64,000 bases of DNA. Origin: Boswellia sacra (lineage: Eukaryota > Streptophyta > Magnoliopsida > Sapindales > Burseraceae). Positions 61,163 to 64,000 of this stretch are shown here, in pieces (within the stretch, counting starts at the first letter, position 1; every line of letters begins with the position of its first letter). The stretch is from the NCBI GenBank assembly GCA_013180625.2, contig SNVD02009519.1, positions 3,562,501 through 3,626,500 on the forward strand, given 5' to 3'. Under the pieces are notes generated by a model. That model did no database searches and had not been told where the DNA came from. It was given only the letters and a program-made list of their open reading frames with translations. A program made the translations under genes and the position numbers.

Positions 61163-62877
61163 AGAACTATTATTCTTGGCTTGGCACCACTAACTAGATG
61201 ATGTACATCTAATCTTGTGTGTGCACCTCCTACATAACTTTGATGGTTGTTTGCTTCTCTTATTTGGTCTCTGTCCAGATAAATTTTGCTTAGGCCACAT
61301 TTTAATCTTTTTCTAGATTACTGCTGCCATGCTTTTGCGCTTTCCAGTTTGATAGGCATGTTAAATGGCAAGATGGGAGGGTTGGAAAGAGTTAAACGGG
61401 AAATTCAAACTGGGCTTGATTTGCTTCAATTGGGAATATGGCAGCTCTAATTACCTTATTCTTCAAAACTTTTCAGAATCTTTTAGTTGGATTTGATTTG
61501 TCTAACTATGCAAAGTAAACTATTTATGGCTAGAGATCTGGTGCAGCGCGCCTTTGCATTATTAGCTTTTGTAAATTGAGATTTCTTGCTTGAAGTTGTG
61601 ATGTCCTGTTCAATGCTTGTTGATTAGTGATTACCCAAAATGCAAGAACTTTAACCATGCTACTGAGTTTTAGCTGCGAGTCCGTTTGGTTATGCATTTT
61701 GTATTTTTTGTTTTAAATTTTAATTTTGATATAAAAATAAAAGGTTTGTTTGAAAATACTTATACGTACTATGAGAGATCGAATTGTGTGAAAATATGTT
61801 TAGTTATGTGTTTTTATTTTAAAATGGATAATAGTTGAACAAATAAAAAAATATGTTTTTAATTTTAAATATTATATAATAAAAATATAATATTTATGGA
61901 GTAATATAATTTATAATGAAAAGGTAAATTAGGTAAGATGAGAAAAGTTGAGGGAGCCAAACCAACTTCATGCTTATTTGAAAGGAACACCAAACCAAAC
62001 AATAATTACGCATTCTGCGAGGAGTTGTTTGGGAATGAAAACAAAGAAAATGGGAAGTTTGCCAACCAAACGGCCGAACTCTCTTATCATGCATTGAGCT
62101 CTATCTAATTTTTTAGCGTATAATACATATTTGCTCCAAAGTAATGATATGCTTTTGGGTCATGCTAAAAGTCCTACTGCAACCTAAGGTTCTGAGATTT
62201 ATAATTCAAACACAATACCATAAAAGAATACTAAAATGATATTTAAGATTTTATTTGAAAATAGGGTTTTGAAAAGTTTTCAGGAATCATTTCTTTTAAA
62301 AATAGTTTTCTGGAAGCAAATCATTATTTTGACAAATACATGAGATAATTACATTAGAGAAGTTGCTTTGAAATATAGTAGAATATTTATATTTTTTATG
62401 CTTTAATTAAGTTTTACTGAACTGATAAGCTACACTTCTCAAGCTAATTAGCGGTTGCTCGTCAATTACTGACTCTGCTCGTTAGCTGGCTGATTGACAA
62501 GTTAAAGACACATTTTGATGGTTTTTTTTTTTTTTTTTTACAAGACTTATGGAAGTGTATTTTTGCCTTTAAAATATTTTTTTATTAAACAATAAAAAAT
62601 AATAGATTTACGAATATTGGAAAAAAAAAAGCTCTTCAATTTAGTCCTCCTCGCAATTGGATAATTGATTAGAGAAATAATTCACGTTTTGTTTTTATTT
62701 CTCCTGCTTGCTACGGTGTCGTTTAAATTTTCCGGCAGGACGGGTTTGATTTGACTTTGATTGCGTAGGCCTCGAGCGAGTGCGTATTTATACGGTGGTT
62801 AACTACTTTAGTACAAGACCGTTACGACACACATTTGTCAATGCTTTTTCTGTTGGTTTTCAACGTAATCTTTAACC
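61163..62877. other. Intergenic between ataxin-10-like and ABCB28-like genes
   Basis: This holds the 3' flank of the ataxin-10-like gene, a fold-back element (61677-62085) and the upstream region of the ABC transporter. T-runs at about 62521-62540. No gene is supported. Confidence 0.5.
61677..62085. repeat. MITE-like element with gtttggtt ends
   Basis: The left end reads gagtccgtttggtt and the reverse complement of the right end reads gagttcggccgtttggttgg. The middle is AT-rich and has no coding capacity. About 400 bp long. The ends resemble common plant MITEs, but no target duplication is clear. Confidence 0.55.
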
Positions 62878-62894
62878 TCTCTCTCTCTCTCTCT
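62878..62894 (+). repeat. (CT)n tract in the leader of the ABC transporter gene
   Basis: A short CT run about 36 bases ahead of the ATG at 62930, typical of plant 5' UTRs. Confidence 0.75.
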
Positions 62895-62929
62895 ACGTGT
62901 CGCATTTTGCAGGGAATAGCGTAGCCTCC

Positions 62930-63931
62930 ATGACCATGACCATGGCCACGGCCGCGGCCACCACAACTCTCCCGCACCTTCACCGAGCAATTCCACCTAC
63001 ACGACGCAACTTCCTCACCAAATCAAGACTCTCTCTGACTTCCCCCTTCCGCCAATTGCGCGTTTTCCCGCCAATTTCACGCACAAAATTGAACACCAAA
63101 CGTACAATCTGTTGTGCTTACGTCACAGGGCCCGCTTCCGACCCGATCGTCAGCGAGCCTGACCCGAAGATTGCTGAGTCGGATTGCCGGAGCGAGGAAA
63201 TCCAATCCCCGCCCCGTTTGATTACTTTGGGGCTGCTGTGGAGTCTGCTGATGCAGCACAAGCTGCGACTGGGTCTCTCCGTGCTGACTCTCGTCGGTTG
63301 CACCACGTGCACTCTCTCCATGCCCATTTTTTCCGGTACGACTTGTCGTTTTTGGTGGGCGTAGTAGCAATTCTACTCTTCGATAATTTAGGGGGTTTTA
63401 TATCTGAAGTAAAGTAGTCTGAATTTTTTTTACTGATTCTCGGTCATTTTCAGAAAATTTAAAGTTTTTTTTTCTTTTTAATTTAATGTTTAAAGTCTGA
63501 TGCTGAAGTAATTTTATCTGCATGGAAAAAGCTTATAATTTATAGCTTAGCTTTTATTGAGTGAGAAAACAACTAAATAGATTCTATGTATCTCTGGTGG
63601 GTTGTTTTTTTTCTAGGGCGGTTTTTTGAGGTACTGATAGGCGCGAGACCCGACCCTTTGTGGAAGCTACTTAGTAAGGTTGCATTATTGTACGCACTGG
63701 AACCCATATTCACTGTTATTTTTGTTGTAAATATGAGTACAGTTTGGGAGAAAGTAATGTCCACCGTTCGAGCTCAAATTTTCAGAAGAGTATTAATTCA
63801 GAAAGTATGATATGATGTCTTTTGTTTCTTTTTGTCAATATTCTTCAAAATTTTGTTGTAGTATATATGGCATACTGATATACCTTTTTCTTCATAATTC
63901 TATGCAGGTGGAGTTTTTTGACCGATACAAG
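62930..63931 (+). CDS. ABCB28: ABC transporter B family member 28-like, plastid (first 3 exons, partial)
   Basis: Exons: 62930-63335, 63617-63804 and 63908-63931, with donors gtacga, gtatga and gtttgg; the gene continues past the window. The N-terminus (MTMTMATAAATTTLPHLH and a long Ser/Thr/Arg-rich run) looks like a chloroplast transit peptide. A conserved block around VTGPASDPIVSEPDPKI follows, then the start of the ABC transmembrane domain: WSLLMQHKLRLGLSVLTLVG, CTTCTLSMPIFSG, FFEVLIGARPDPLWKLLSKV, and AQIFRRVLIQKVEFFDRYK at the exon 2/3 junction. This series matches the ABCB28 (NAP8) half-transporter as I remember it, rather than ABCB29. The nucleotide-binding domain lies outside the window. 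The ATG at 62930 is the first true ATG; an upstream GTG frame is ignored. The substrate is not known from sequence. Confidence 0.88.
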
Positions 63932-64000
63932 GTTTGGTTTTTGCTATTTTCCTTTGTGAAGAGCTCCTTTATATGTATATTGAGATAGTCTGGCTCTGGG

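Overview
The window is plant nuclear DNA, most likely from a eudicot (probably a woody rosid, though the species cannot be fixed from sequence alone). The reasons are AT-rich intergenic DNA, many short phase-conserved introns, plant-only gene families (LOB domain, type-B response regulator, DREB/AP2, a plastid ABCB half-transporter) and typical plant transposons (MULE, CACTA, hAT, long LTRs).

Layout. 1-2650: 5' part of a Mutator-like element with a frameshifted transposase and a TCGA-rich block. 3980-4488 (-): small LOB-domain gene. 6525-11100 (-): nine-exon type-B response regulator. 13367-19713: CACTA-type element carrying decayed exons of a host-type gene. 20375-25729: a solo LTR split by a second solo LTR of the same family in the opposite orientation, each with a 5-bp target duplication. 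27592-31461 (-): seven-exon TraB-family gene. 34106-36483: two hAT-like non-autonomous elements with 8-bp target duplications. 37574-38272 (+) and 46185-46877 (+): two intronless DREB-type AP2 genes, the second a clear CBF/DREB1. 48862-52839 (-): five-exon PGAP3/Per1-like GPI-lipid remodelling gene. 56800-58768: a third probable solo LTR. 59544-61162 (+): two-exon ataxin-10-like gene. 62930 to the window edge (+): first three exons of an ABCB28-like plastid ABC transporter.

The genes do not form one pathway. The only related neighbours are the two AP2 genes, which also share an acidic C-terminal pattern ending in LWSY and may descend from an old tandem duplication. Exon structures were built by hand from splice signals and reading-frame continuity. 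All total to whole codons: 698 aa response regulator, 385 aa TraB protein, 342-345 aa PGAP3-like protein, 497 aa ataxin-10-like protein.

The most notable non-genic signals are the nested solo LTRs, blocks extremely dense in TCGA inside two unrelated transposon classes, a CACTA element holding a gene copy, three GC-AG introns among about 20 inferred introns, and a cluster of ACGT-core sites about 1 kb upstream of the CBF/DREB1 gene. I did not see a convincing new multi-gene system.
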